The position numbers were made by a program, and so were the translations under genes. The notes below the pieces were generated by a model. The model searched no databases, was not told where the DNA came from, and saw only the letters and a list, made by a program, of their open reading frames with translations. Below are positions 45,338 to 64,000 of a stretch of 64,000 bases of DNA, piece by piece (position 1 is the first letter of the stretch; each line of letters begins with the position of its first letter). Location: assembly GCA_039621445.1 (NCBI GenBank), contig CP154957.1, positions 40,022,654 to 40,086,653 of the forward strand. Direction: 5' to 3'. This stretch comes from Euglena gracilis (taxonomy: Eukaryota > Euglenida > Euglenophyceae > Euglenales).

Positions 45338-46904
45338 TGGAACCCGCTTCCCCCATGTCCTCTCCTGTCCCCGACCGCCTGGCCTTCCCCTGATGTATGC
45401 TGGTTCGCCGCCACTGTGTATGTAACTTGTGGAACAAATTGCGAACCTGCCAAATGAATGTCTTAACACTGCGATGAACCGGCGGATCGTTGACAAATGC
45501 AGCACAGGTGGGGAGGTGTTGCCCCAGGGGCTGGGGCTGGAGGGGCCGCACCCCTCTGGGCAGGGTGGCCGCCTGCCCCCGCCCTCACCCCCAGCCAGGC
45601 CGCCCGACTCCCGGAGGCCACGGCCAGGGCTCAATGTACGGAGGGGGCCCTGGCGTGCAGCGAAGGACGATGGGCATCCCAGAGAGCCCCAGGCCGTGTG
45701 GCAATCCCCCCCGCCCTCCCCCTCTGTCGGGAAAGGATTTGCCCTGAAAACGTTGGGCGGGTTCTTTTTCAAAGCTTCAAGGATATCACACAACAAGTTG
45801 TTCCGCAAATGTCTTCCGATTCTCCTCAAGTTGGGGGGTGTCCCCTCTTGACAGGGGGGTCCGAACCTCCCCCTCCACCTGATTTTATATTAAACCCTGG
45901 CCACAGCCGAGGCTGTGTTCGTGGAGGCCACCGGGGAACGGCTGCCCCGACAAAGGGCATTCCGTCTCCTGAGCATGAGATCAGGGCTGGTGGTTTTGAC
46001 CACCACACCCCCATTTCCTTCGGCAAGCTGGGTTTTGTTTGTGCATCGGAGCAAACAAATCCAGATGGAAACATTTGAAATTGTCCGGAACATGCCCAAC
46101 CAAACCGCCCTCGACTTCCACAGTCTATTTGCCAACGTTTTTTGAGTGGGACGAAGTATTTTGAAAAGAAGCTGCAGAGAGGGAGTGAGGAACGTTGGTC
46201 CACATATTTCGCACAGTTTGTGTGAAATATGTGGAAGATTTTAAGGCACCAACCAACGTTTGGGAATGACAAACCGTTTCTCGTGGCTTGGGGCTCTCAG
46301 AACTAGTTGAACCTACCCCACTGCCCTACGCTCTGGCCACCCAGAGCCCAAACCAGTTTGGTGGAGGAGATTCGTGCATTTTCCCCCCCAGCCGTGATTT
46401 CGAAGGTGGGAGGGTATGGGAGGCAGGTTCGTGGGAGTTAGCTGCCACGGCCAGCTGCAGCTGCTGCGGCCCCACCAAAAAACGGCCGCGGGGGGTCCTG
46501 GCTGGGTGGGTGGGGCCCCCCTTCCCCCCTGGGGTCTTTAAGCGTTCGCCACACACATTGGTCCGCCTGGGGGCCTACCTGGCCCTGGCCCCACCCGGAG
46601 GGGCTGCCGGCGGGGTGGGAGTTGCAGGCCGTGCCCTACGCCCCGTCCTCTGCGTCGAGTGCCGCCGCGGCTCCGACCCCGAGCCCGGCGGCGCCGGAGG
46701 CAAGCTGAGGGGTCCCCCCAGGCTGCCTTCCTTGTCCCCGCAAGACTGCGCCGCAAGACTTCTCCCGGCCTCTCTCACTGGCGGGGACGGGCCGTTTTTG
46801 CCGCCAATTACCACAACACCGAGGGGCTGCCATTTGGGTTGTCCCCAAGGGCAAACTTAGCCACTGGCTGACCCCCCCCCCCCTGGGCCAGGGGGCTCCG
46901 GTTT

Positions 46905-47170
46905 TTTTAGAGTGACTGATTGGTTTTTGGCCCAGACCGCCTCCCACCCCCCCCCCCACCCCGGGGGGTCAGTGCACATGGGGGGGGGGGGGGCGTCAAA
47001 AAACCACTGTAGTCACCTGGTGCCAAAGGTGCGGGAAAATTTTTGTCGGTTTTTTCTTGGCTTCAAGAGTGGCTGACCCCCCTGGGGGTAGCGGTTTTCC
47101 CCAAAAAAAATTGGCTGACTTTTGGAAGAGGGAAAGTGGGCCCCCCAGCGGTCGGTGGAGAATTGCCTGG
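46905..47170. repeat. Dispersed GACTGACTGG repeat
   Basis: 'AGAGTGACTGATTGGTTTTT', 'GGCCCAGACC', C/G runs, 'CCAAAGGTGCGGG' and a closing 'GCGGTCGGTGGAGAATTG' follow in the family order. Confidence 0.6.
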
Positions 47171-49680
47171 TTCAGTGCCTCCAAGGACTCCATGGTTTTA
47201 GCAACCTGGATGGCTTGTTCAACGTCGCAATAATGGCCGCAATGCCAGTTGGCGATTGGTTTTTCTATTTGAAATTTTTTCTCTCCTGCAATTCCCAACC
47301 CCCAAACATTTCAATTAGTCCAAACACCTTTTACAAATTTTGAAAAAGGAAATGGGGGGTGATTATAGGTCACATTTGGCGGTTTTGCCAGGGAGGGGGG
47401 GGGTGACTTTTTGACCCCTTACAAGTGGGGGTCCCTAAAATGTCCTTAAATGGCCTAAGAATGGCCTAAGAATGGCCTAAAATGGCTTAAAATGGCCTAA
47501 AATGGGAAAAATTCTTTCGCATAACATTCTTTCTGTGAGCAACTGAAGCCATTCAGGTGATGACCTCCAGTGCCTTTGTGCACGTGGGCAGCAAATGGCG
47601 GATTTGGTGGACGATGGTGGAGAAGCACAACCCCACAAGGCCCATTTTTGAACCCGAATAATAATTACGTCCTGAAATCCACCACCCACATAAGCTGCCC
47701 CCTCTCAGCCCACCAACCAGCCCCTCTGGCATTGGATTAAATTGGGCATCACAGGCAGTTATCTTGACACAAGTGGGGGTTAAATGCGCTTTGTTCATTT
47801 GTCAGTTTTCAAAAGGATGTTTGGCATATCCCCCCAGAAGTGCCCAAATTAACATTTTCACCCATTTTGGAGGGTAAAAAATTTATTTGGCTTGGCGTAA
47901 AGCACCGGCTCAAAAATCAGCCATTTTGCCCATGCAAATGCTTAGGGACCCCCCCAGCAGAGGGGGAGGCAGGGCTGTTGGACCTCCCTATCATGCTTTA
48001 TGTCAAATCCTGCAGACCCTCCCGCCCCTTTCACCAATAACCTGCCCTGAGGACGCTGAGAGAACCTAACCTGCACGTGTCTGTTGTGGCTAGCTTGGCT
48101 CATTTCAGGGACTTTTGAATTCTTTGGGGGGTTTATCCGTCATCCGCTGGGGTGTGACGACACTTGACAACGACACGCCTCTGATAACGACCCCCCATTT
48201 ATAACGACCCTCTCCAGATTTTTCACCAAATCAAAAGTCAGATAACTGACGCCAGTGAAGTGGGGGGTTTAAGCTCATTTCTTTCCTTCTTCCCACGTTA
48301 CCCCCTGGAAAGCAGCACGAGGCCTGCTTTGCCACCTGTGCCTGGCGTCGTGTGTACCGACTCGCTCCTCGCCCGCGCTCACCCCTGGTGCCTTATTCCG
48401 GACCCCCCGAGGCTTCTCAGCCGCGGGCCCCACACTGCCGTGCAATTGCTCCCGCACAGCCCCATCATTGGGCCCAGGATTTCTGGGTGTCCAGCCCTGG
48501 CTGCGGTGTGCCCTGCTCCGGACCGTCATGTGGCTGGAAACCTTTGTCTGGAGGGTCGCCCCCCCTGCCATGATGTCATTCCGTGGCGTCCCCTACGCAA
48601 TCACTACACTGGCTTCCTGCACAAAGTTCCCTGGGCCACATTTGCCCACCTTTTTCCTTTGTAAATTTTCACGCCTAAGCCGGCGGTCACCCCATCCCGG
48701 GAGGGGGTCCAGCCAGCCAGCGGCCAGTTTCCAGCCCCGGACCCCCCCATCGATGAGTTTTTTCCAGCCGCCCAAAGGTGGCTGGATGGTGACAGATTTT
48801 TTTTTGTGTTTGGAGGTGCGAAAGTGGAGGGGAAAATTTGGGCAGAAAATGGGTCGAAATGGCTGGCAGCCCAAATTTGGCTTGGAAAAGCTCTTGTAGG
48901 CATTTTTGCAGTTTCAATTTTGTGGCACCTGGTTCGACCTCAGGTGACTTCCAGCCGGGGGAACCGCCGTGGAGGGGAGAATAGGTGATATTTCCAACCT
49001 CTGAGAGGCAAGCCCCCACCTCGGCGTTTCATAGCGAAACTGAACTTTTGCCATTTCGCTCAATTTTTTGGAGTTATTTGAAAAAAAAACCGTTGAGTTT
49101 CCAAAATTGCAAAAATTTGCAGCAACCTGTTTGTATATTTTTGGTCCGAAAATCTTTGGTAGAGTCTTCGGCCATGAACTGCCTCAGGAGGCGCAACATT
49201 GGAATTTTGAGAAACTGATTTGTTTGCTGACCGCAGGTGACAGCTTTCCCGGTGGATGTCAGCAGATGTCATTGGCGGGGGGGGGGGGGGGGCATCCCGC
49301 CGGCTGGTTTTCCAGACAGCAGTTTTCCTCCCCACCACGGGGTCCCCTCCCCTCCCATTTTACCCCCTGTCCAACTGCCACCTTAGCAGGGGCAAAAAGT
49401 GGGCCAATATCGGGGAGAATCGGGCCGTGAAATGGGTTGCCCGGGTCATTTTTTGGTTTTAAAAAAATTCTTGAATACCTTGACGTTTTTTGACACTTTT
49501 TTTTCTTTCGGATTCTGATATTTGGCCTGACCTGGCCGCCATTGACCTTTTCGAGGTCCTCCTGGGCCTCCCTCCTCCTGCAGGTCCGCCCCCCGTCGCT
49601 CACGCATGGCTGGCCGGGGACGTGCGGCAGCCCCTGGCGTTGGCCGGTGCTGAGGGGCGGCGGGATGCCCAGCCGCGGCG

Positions 49681-57291
<7,611 letters not shown>

Positions 57292-58966
57292 CCCGCTCTG
57301 ACCCCTCTGCGGCGTCCGAGGTGGGGCTGAAGGTGGTGAGCGGACATGAAAGGGAAGGGAAGAATGGCTGCTGATTGCGTCTGTCTGCGCCTTGTTCTAT
57401 TTTGCTGTGTCGTCCTTTTGAGCTTTGTTAATTTTATAAAAGTGTGCTTGCGATATTTAAAAAAGATCCAGCGATAGGGTCTTGTCGAACCTCAACATCA
57501 TTTCCTCAAAACAGCTCCAGGTTAGTTGTTCATCTTTGAAGATTTCCCCAGCACAGCCTCATCTAGCGGAATGGAAGCAAACCTGCCATCCTCTGTATGT
57601 TGGTGTGTGGTCTCGGAGCACCTATTTCTATCTTGTAAGTATTCCCCACCTCACGCTTCCTCCATCCGGAGTGAGGCTTCCCTTCGTGTGATCATGTTGA
57701 CTAACCACGTCGGACTTCCTGCTCAATTCTGTGTTCGTTCTGCGCTGTGTGTTTACCATTTTGAGTCGTTTTGGGGATGGAGCCTTTGAGGTCGATGTGA
57801 TTCCTATCGGTGGTTTTCTGCAATGAATGGTTTGCCGGGCATGGGAAGTGTGTCGATTAACTGCATCACTCACCTCTGCATTTTAACACGCATCTTTAGT
57901 TAAGGCACTTTTGGATGAAAAAAAAATGGAAAGAAGAAAATAAAATGAAGGTACCGGGGACATTAAACTGGTGTGAAAGAATCAGGAGATCATATTTGAA
58001 TTTCATATGCACTTTGCAAATATTCACTGATTCAGCAACTGGTTTTATGCAATCCCCCCTTCCAATTAAGAACCCCCAAATTGACAACACCCTCCCTAGG
58101 AGTTTCGGCTGCCCAAATGATGCCCCTGTCGCCCTCTGATGAAGGAAATAATACAAGGCCAAAAAACAGCACCAAAGGCACCGAAAATCATGGAAGAAAG
58201 ATGGAATAGAGCCCAGTTCATAAAATGTGTAGCATTGGGGGGGAAACGGCTGGAAATTGAAAAACTATGTGAATTTTCCAGGTCAATTTTTAAACTTCAA
58301 AATTTTTGCCCAAATAGAAAAATTTTGTATAATTTGTAGGATATTACACATCCATGTTTGTATGCATGTGTGTGTGTACGTGTGTGTATGCCCCATTTTT
58401 TTCTTCGAAAACGATCTTACAAAAAAAATCGACAATCAAAACGACACAAGTCCAAAGAATATACGCCAATGGTCCAGAGCCTGGAACAAGTCACCCCACC
58501 AGGCTGGTTTTAGAAAACCAAATAGACGCCAAAGGACACTGACGCCCCTTAGGCCTGGAACGTGGTGTCCGGAGAAGAATTTATTTTGTTTTTTTTATTT
58601 TGTTCCAGTTTTCATTGGCAGATATGTTTGCTTCTCGTCGATATCTTGGCTGGCCAGTGAAGTTCAGGTGTTGGAATTTACAGTCAGCAATTCAATCCTC
58701 ATCAGCGGATTTGAGCATACCTCATAGTTCATTTTTGTTCATTTTTCTAACAGTGTATTGCACTGCTTTTTTAAAAAAAGAAGGACCAATTGGATTCATG
58801 GTTTATTTGTGAGTTCCTGATAGAATATGTAATACCCCCCGAAATATGAATAATAGACATAAAGCCCATATTTTAAGCGCAGCCGAACCTCAAGATCCAT
58901 CATAGTTATCCAGAACGATCCAGAACGGATGCAAAGGGTCTGCAAACTCTCCCTGCTGCAGGGTTT
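57292..58966. other. AT-rich spacer
   Basis: No coding segment with local codon bias. It includes presumed 3' UTR of the kinase gene. 'CTCCCTGCTGCAG' just before 58960 could be an acceptor upstream of the next gene. Confidence 0.4.
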
Positions 58967-59311
58967 ATGAGGCACTGGAGAGTGCTGTACGTGGCGTGGG
59001 CGGTATCGATTTTGTGGCTCTCGCTAATCCCGCAACCCGCACCTCGCGTGAAACCGTCGCTCCCCTGGGACAAGTTCCTCCACTTCTTCGCCTTTGCGGT
59101 GCTGACGTTGCTGGGCGGGAAAGCCTTCCCGGCGAGCCCCACCCGCCGGTGGTCGGGCGCACTCCCCAACTCCCTCACTGCGTTGTTCCTGGGCTACGTG
59201 GTGGAGGTGGCCCAGGCGACGCTGACGAGCGATCGACACGCGGACGTTGGGGATTTGTACGCGGACGCCCTTGGCGTTGTTGCTGCAAATGCAATCGTTC
59301 ATTTCTGTTGA
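58967..59311 (+). CDS. VanZ-like membrane protein
   Basis: 114 residues, no intron needed. The pattern is that of bacterial VanZ-like proteins: an N-terminal hydrophobic segment (about 7-22), 'DKFLHFFAF' (35-43) opening a second membrane segment, a third segment 'TALFLGYVVE' with Glu80 and Gln83, then Arg90, Asp93, Asp96 and a last hydrophobic stretch 'ALGVVAANAIV'. The usual family topology is three or four membrane spans; VanZ itself gives low-level teicoplanin resistance by an unknown mechanism, while most VanZ-like proteins are uncharacterised. The GC-rich codons match neighbouring genes, so an old bacterial transfer that has adapted is likely. An upstream non-coding exon is possible. Confidence 0.75.
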   Translation: MRHWRVLYVAWAVSILWLSLIPQPAPRVKPSLPWDKFLHFFAFAVLTLLGGKAFPASPTRRWSGALPNSLTALFLGYVVEVAQATLTSDRHADVGDLYADALGVVAANAIVHFC

Positions 59312-60360
59312 GTGCAGCATTGTCCTGCCTCGTTTTATCCTCATTTTTTTTATCCTCACTGGGGAGGGGCAACCTACTGTAAAGCCCAATTTGCCTTGCA
59401 AGAAGCGAAACAGAAAAGAAATAAAAATGGGATATTTGCACGATATGGGGTGGAAATTCGCACGTTCAATATCTACACATTAGCTCGGTTTATGTCCAGT
59501 CTCCACAACTCTTTGTGCAATCAGTTTGGAAACGATTTTTGTTTCTTTTTGATGCCTCTCCTTTTGGCCTAGGTCCGAAGCCCCCAGGGACCAGGGAGCT
59601 GGTTGCCAAGAAAGAAACGGTCAAATGTTGTGCTTGGCAGGCCGACGGTGTTGAAACTTCGGGTGAAACCTTCTTTTTGGCTGGACCACCTCCCGGTGTT
59701 GCAATGGCTCAATGTCTGAGGAAAGGCTGTATGGTAGTTGGAAAGAAATGTGGTAGTTGGGATGGACACAACAGCTTCGTCATTTAGCTTCCCAGGAACC
59801 AAGGAAGGAATGGAGGGAGGGCTATTTGCATCCCCCCCCCCCCATCATCCCGTACGATCCTCCACGTTCACCATGTTTATCATTCTTGAAGGCACTAATT
59901 TTTTGACACCCACTGTGCATTGATGCTTGTTGTGTCACAGCCTCCCAATGGCTGATTTTGCTCGAAGAATGTTATTGAGGTCAAGCATTTCTGGACTGCC
60001 GCCCCCACCATTGATGTTTTTTTCCCAATGATTTGATGGTATTCCGAAATATTTTTTGCTGCGATGTTTGCATATTGCGAAAAGCCATGGTGATAATTAA
60101 AAGAGCCAGAAAACATTCTCTCTCCAACGTGTGTTTTATTCTCCGTGTTACGACGATGCACTTAAAAAAATTGAAGCAGCGCCTTGGCATAAAGACTTTG
60201 TATTCCAACAACAAATTCCCAGGCCTTCTTTGGCCTTTGGCACTGGAAGAAATTTTTTAGATAAGACTGCAGCCCAGTCCGATGGAACTGGGATCCGGGG
60301 CATGACCCTGGTTCAGGGACAGCCCCGGTGTGCTGTTGTTTCGCCATTCCGGAGAACGAA
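59312..60360. other. AT-rich spacer
   Basis: No coding segment recognised; low GC and several short A/T runs. Confidence 0.4.
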
Positions 60361-60543
60361 GCCACCCTCCTCCAAGGATTGGGCGGTCTCCTCAACCCCT
60401 CGGACGCCATCGGTGCTTGTGTGCGCTGCGCGGCGATCTGCCTGGCGGTCGCCGTCGTCGGCATCGCTGCGAGTGCTGGCAGTTCCCGGCAGTCCCGCCA
60501 TTTTGCCCTCCTCGGGCGGGGGAGGCCGCTCTCCCCGGCCCTG
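60361..60543 (+). CDS. Possible exon of a membrane protein
   Basis: Codons show the local G/C bias. The frame gives 'LLNPSDAIGACVRCAAICLA' continuing into a hydrophobic stretch 'VAVVGIAASAG', then basic residues, and ends at a good donor (CTG|GTGAGC). No family is recognised. It may belong to a separate gene whose other exons are not visible, or to the VanZ-like gene if that stop is intronic. Confidence 0.35.
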
Positions 60544-62949
60544 GTGAGCACAGGTTGCCCCTGGCGGTGTCCCCCCATGCTTTCCTCTTCCTGGGTTCTC
60601 TTCAGGAGGGATGGGGTGGGTGCCTGCAGTATCTCCACCCCGCTTCATTTTGAATGAAATTATGTTTTGGAGGTGCACTCCCATTGATAATCAACGGGGA
60701 AAAAATAACCCTTTTTGCCTTTGGTTCCCACAGAGACACTCTCTAGACTCTGAATTGGTGTTAGTTTTTGTCGGAATGGGTCAGTTAAACCAAGGTTCCA
60801 TTCAATAGGGTGACATTTTTGTTGTTATTTTCTTTTGAACGTCACATGAGCCGCCGTATAACAAAAAATGTGTTCGGGGTTTAATTTTTGATGCCCCTTC
60901 CTGGACCCTTCGGGGGGTATCAATAACATGGTTTTTTGGGCTGGGGGGGGGGGGGACAGAGAGAACCCCAGGACCACCCACAAGGTCACATTTTATTTTC
61001 TGGCTCTGCGCGCCTCAAACGGTTATCCTTGTTGACCAAATTTTGCCAAATAAAGCCAAAATATTGCATTTGGAAGGGGAAATTCTCGATTCTTTTCGGA
61101 CATTTAGGCCATGCCGCTGTATGGGATCTGGATAATCCCTCCCCCTCCACCGGCTTTATGCAAATCCCTGGGGGGGGGGGGGCGGGGTCTGGATTCCCAG
61201 AAACCGGGAAATTTGAATTTCTCCTCTTGCTTTTTGCATTTTGAAAATTCTGGCATTTTTGACACAATTCTAATTTTGAAAAAGAAAGGATTGTCAAAGG
61301 ACTGGGGGCATCCGCCCCACTCCATCTTTAATTAAAATCCTGCACGCCACCATTTTTTTCACTGCCTCTGGATTTCTCATCCCATGCAAAAAATAAGTCA
61401 GATTGATTAATGCGAAGGATGGTCCCAAGTCCTGCGACGCATTTAGTAAGTTTGGTGGTCGGACCATCCCATTCCCTCCTCCAAAATTCATTTTGCAGTG
61501 CCGCGCTGGAAAGAAAGCACCAGCAGGGCCCAACCAATGTCCCTTCCCATTTTCCATTCAGCATTGGCCACTGCATAAGTGGAAAAAATAGAGGCACAAC
61601 GCCCCCCCCCCCGATTCATAACCATCAGGCGGACCAACCAAGGGAGAGCCCATTATCCCCCACCCCCGGTGAAGAAAATGAAAACGGCTGGGGACGAAGC
61701 AAACCCCCCCAAAAAGATTTTTGACAATTTGTATGCATCAGGATTTTTGAACAATTTTGCCAAAATTGGGTGATTTGATTTAGGGGTATTTTTGAACAGG
61801 ACCCCGCCAAACCAAATCTTATAAACCCTGGGGGTTTATAAATATGGGGAGTTTGATAAACCTTTTAGCACGCACAACATTTAATGAAGGATGCGGTGGG
61901 TTTCTTTTCTTCCTTCAGTGTCTTCTGTCTACACCTTGCGACATCGAATTCTTCCAATACAGGTGTGCATCACCTCCGTGGCATCTCACATCTTGAAAAG
62001 TAGATTTTTTCTTGTCTTGGTATATTTGCAGAAATATGTGCATTCTGAATGAACAATACCGTACATACATCACATCATCCATATATATTTATTTTCAGGT
62101 TCAAAAATTTTATATGTATTTACAGAATTCATTAATAGTACAGAATACCAGAATACCCCCCTCTATTTCCGTCCCTCAGACCCTTTATGGCCCAATGGGA
62201 ACAGTACCGGGGGGGTTAAGTTTTGGGACCTGGGGGTGGGGGGTGGGGGGGGTCCAGGCCGAGCCCCCCCCCCCTCCCACGCGGGATGGGGGTTGGGCTG
62301 AGTGGGTAGCCTGCCAGAGGCAGTGCTACCTCTGCTTTCGGCGCAGCACGGAGTATTTTTTGACCCCAAAATTGCCCCCCCCCCCCCCAAAAGTAGGTCC
62401 CCCCGAGCCCCCCCCACCCCCCAGATGGGTGGATCTGACCCCCCCTCTGGTTCTGACAATAACCTCTGACGGGTGTAGCAGCTGGGGAGACCTAGGTCCA
62501 CCCCGAGTTTTTCCTATAACCCAACGTCGGACAGCCCAAAAGCCTCGGCATACCTTCCACATGCGGTTCTCATCAACACCTCTGTGGCTTGGCTCCTCCA
62601 ACCTCCAATGTACAATTTACCCAATGCTTAATACCCTGCCACCCCCCCTGGGGGAGGTCCACTGCATACTGGCCACTCACCACACAGCAAGCTGGGCCAG
62701 AAGCGAAGTTAGCGCCGGCCTTAAACAGACAAGAAGAATTAGTGCAACTAAGGGAGGTCTGCTGCATAGAATTATTTTGTCACTGACCGACTCCCCCGGG
62801 ATCCATTGGCTGGTTTTCACAATTTTCCAGTTGTGACACCTGGGGGAATGGTGCAAGTTTGGTCTTTTGGACCCACCGAAGTTTGTTGTTGAGTTGTGAA
62901 CATCCTTTCACTTAGTCACTGGCCGAACCTCCCTCGGGTGACTTGTTTT
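60544..62949. other. Spacer without recognisable genes
   Basis: AT-rich DNA with isolated C/G runs (60943, 61165, 62205-62420) and one dispersed repeat (61590-61966). Confidence 0.4.
61590..61966 (-). repeat. Dispersed repeat, copy 2
   Basis: Reverse complement of 36733-37110 over nearly its whole length, with scattered substitutions. It ends in 'AATTCTTCCAATACAGG'. Confidence 0.8.
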
Positions 62950-63220
62950 TTCAGAGTGACTGACTGGTTTTTGGCCCGGACCCCCTCCCCCGAGGGGGGG
63001 GGTCGGTAAAAAACCACCAAAGTGATTCGACACCAAAGGCGCCGGAATTTTTTTTGGCTTTTTTTCACGTTTGTGGTCAAGTTTTCTTTTGGATTCCACA
63101 GTGGCCGACCCCCCCAGGAGGGGATGTGACTCACTGGTTTTCCAAAAAGTGAGTGACTGCTTTTTGGAAAAGTAGAATTGAACCCCCCAAGGGGTTGGGA
63201 AAAAATTGTGTGGTCCGCTG
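62950..63220. repeat. Dispersed GACTGACTGG repeat, fullest copy
   Basis: 'AGAGTGACTGACTGGTTTTT', 'GGCCCGGACC', C/G runs, 'GGTCGGTAAAAAACCACC', 'CACCAAAGGCGCCGG', AT-rich middle, 'GTGGCCGACCCCCC', 'GTGAGTGACTGC' and 'GGGAAAAAATTGTGTGG'. Confidence 0.65.
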
Positions 63221-63506
63221 GAAAAAAGTTGGGGCCAGCTCAGCCCAGTGGGGTTGAGCCGCAACATCATCCGCACGCAGCGCCGACAATTTTTGGAAAC
63301 GGGGGCAAAAATGTTCGTAAAGGGGTGTTTTTTGAGGATCGTTGGGGTGGGTTGGACCCCCTTCACAAAAGATTTTCTGGCGCAAAGCGCCGGAAAAATG
63401 TTTGGGGTCTTAAAAAAGCCGAAAAATCGCGGTTTCGCACATTTTTTCATCTTCATCCATTCAATCATCGATTCACTTTCTCCGGCGCCCTGGCAGGAAA
63501 CCCACC

Positions 63507-63568
63507 ATGAGGGAGATGCTGGCGTTCTCCACGGCACCGCTGCCAACAGGCCGGAGCCGGTACTTCAG
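63507..63568 (+). CDS. Possible first exon of a downstream gene
   Basis: ATG 63507 opens a short G/C-biased frame 'MREMLAFSTAPLPTGRSRYF' that runs to a GT donor (TTCAG|GTTTCA). A C-rich MITE follows at once. Later exons would lie beyond the window. Product unknown. Confidence 0.3.
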
Positions 63569-63602
63569 GTTTCACTCGTCCAATTTGTGGCAAATTTTCA
63601 TA

Positions 63603-63912
63603 CCCCCCCTCCCCTTTGTCCAACAACCACCCCTTTATAATGACCACCCCCCGGTCACAGGTTGCAGGTAATGGGGGGCGTACGACCATCCCCCCTGGTC
63701 ACAGGTTGCAGGTTGCAAGAAAATTTTTTGACGGTTTTACCAAGCAGTAGATTTCCCACCTCCCCCGCTACAGGATTTTTTCCTGCTATGTTCCGCCCCC
63801 CGGCAACGTCAGAGCCACCCCCCGGTCACAGGTTGCAGGTGATGGGGGCGTACGACCACCCCCCCTGGTCATAGGTTGCAGGTAAATGGTCGTTGGACAA
63901 AGGGAGGGGGGG
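63603..63912. mobile_element. TA-flanked MITE, copy 4
   Basis: CCCCCCCTCCCCTTTGTCC at the left end is matched by the inverted GGACAAAGGGAGGGGGGG at the right, with TA at 63601-63602 and 63913-63914. Internal 'CCCCGGTCACAGGTTGCAGG' repeats three times. Confidence 0.75.
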
Positions 63913-64000
63913 TAATTGATCAATTGCCCTGTGCAGACACTTGGCGATGTCTCGACGATTGCGAGGGTAACTGTGAACAGCCATTTTTTCAAATGCACAC

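Larger units (their letters stand above)
45149..49680. other. Gene-poor spacer with repeats
   Basis: No gene could be supported. Short stretches with the local codon bias occur at about 45520-45740 (Gly/Pro-rich), 45912-45960 ('EAVFVEATGERLPRQRAF') and 46588-46713 ('GWELQAVPYAPSSASSAAAA'). They could be exons of the preceding gene or of an unrecognised one. The rest is repeat and AT-rich DNA. Confidence 0.35.

Noticed and set aside
45890-46135. tRNA-like look of the region near a GACGGAATGCCC motif (minus strand)
   Set aside because: No cloverleaf with acceptor stem and T-arm could be drawn.

Overview
The window is nuclear DNA from a eukaryote. It carries five multi-exon genes and one compact gene, all on the + strand, with GC-rich exons (strong G/C third-position preference) set in long introns and spacers full of poly-C/poly-G runs, (GT)n tracts and small transposons. 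The best fit is a euglenid (Euglena-like). Several introns cannot be spliced by GT-AG or GC-AG. They fit the rule described for euglenid nonconventional introns: three bases, then CAG, at the 5' end, and CTG followed by five bases at the 3' end. Applying that rule restores conserved protein motifs and phase. No taxonomic marker gene is present, so the assignment is inferential.

Layout: (1) 320-4651, a thaumatin-like protein with its 5' end outside the window; its introns hold a hAT transposase relic and a TA-flanked MITE. (2) 4652-8110, no gene; a 1.9-kb transposon-like element (5036-6924) with perfect terminal inverted repeats and a 5-bp duplication, then a long palindrome. (3) 8111-17007, a protein that starts like the D6 (AAA6) part of dynein heavy chain and continues into ankyrin-type repeats. 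(4) 18272-38348, the cohesin regulator PDS5, about 30 exons, collinear with the animal protein from N-terminal HEAT region to basic tail. (5) 40209-45148, a probable TFIIS-central-domain protein. (6) 49681-57291, a CaMK-family serine/threonine kinase with a long C-terminal extension. (7) 58967-59311, a bacterial-type VanZ-like membrane protein without introns. A possible membrane-protein exon (60361-60543) and a possible first exon of a further gene (63507-63568) follow.

The genes show no shared pathway; PDS5, the TFIIS-like protein and the kinase look like ordinary housekeeping or regulatory genes. The most interesting feature is the link between introns and transposons. At least a dozen introns have CAG...CTG ends, short terminal inverted repeats and, in the best cases, 8-bp flanking duplications. 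The 3+5 bases removed with the element add up to one 8-bp target duplication. Freestanding elements with the same ends and duplications (797-1089 and 22634-23324), plus hAT transposase relics, suggest that hAT-like MITEs can become introns here.
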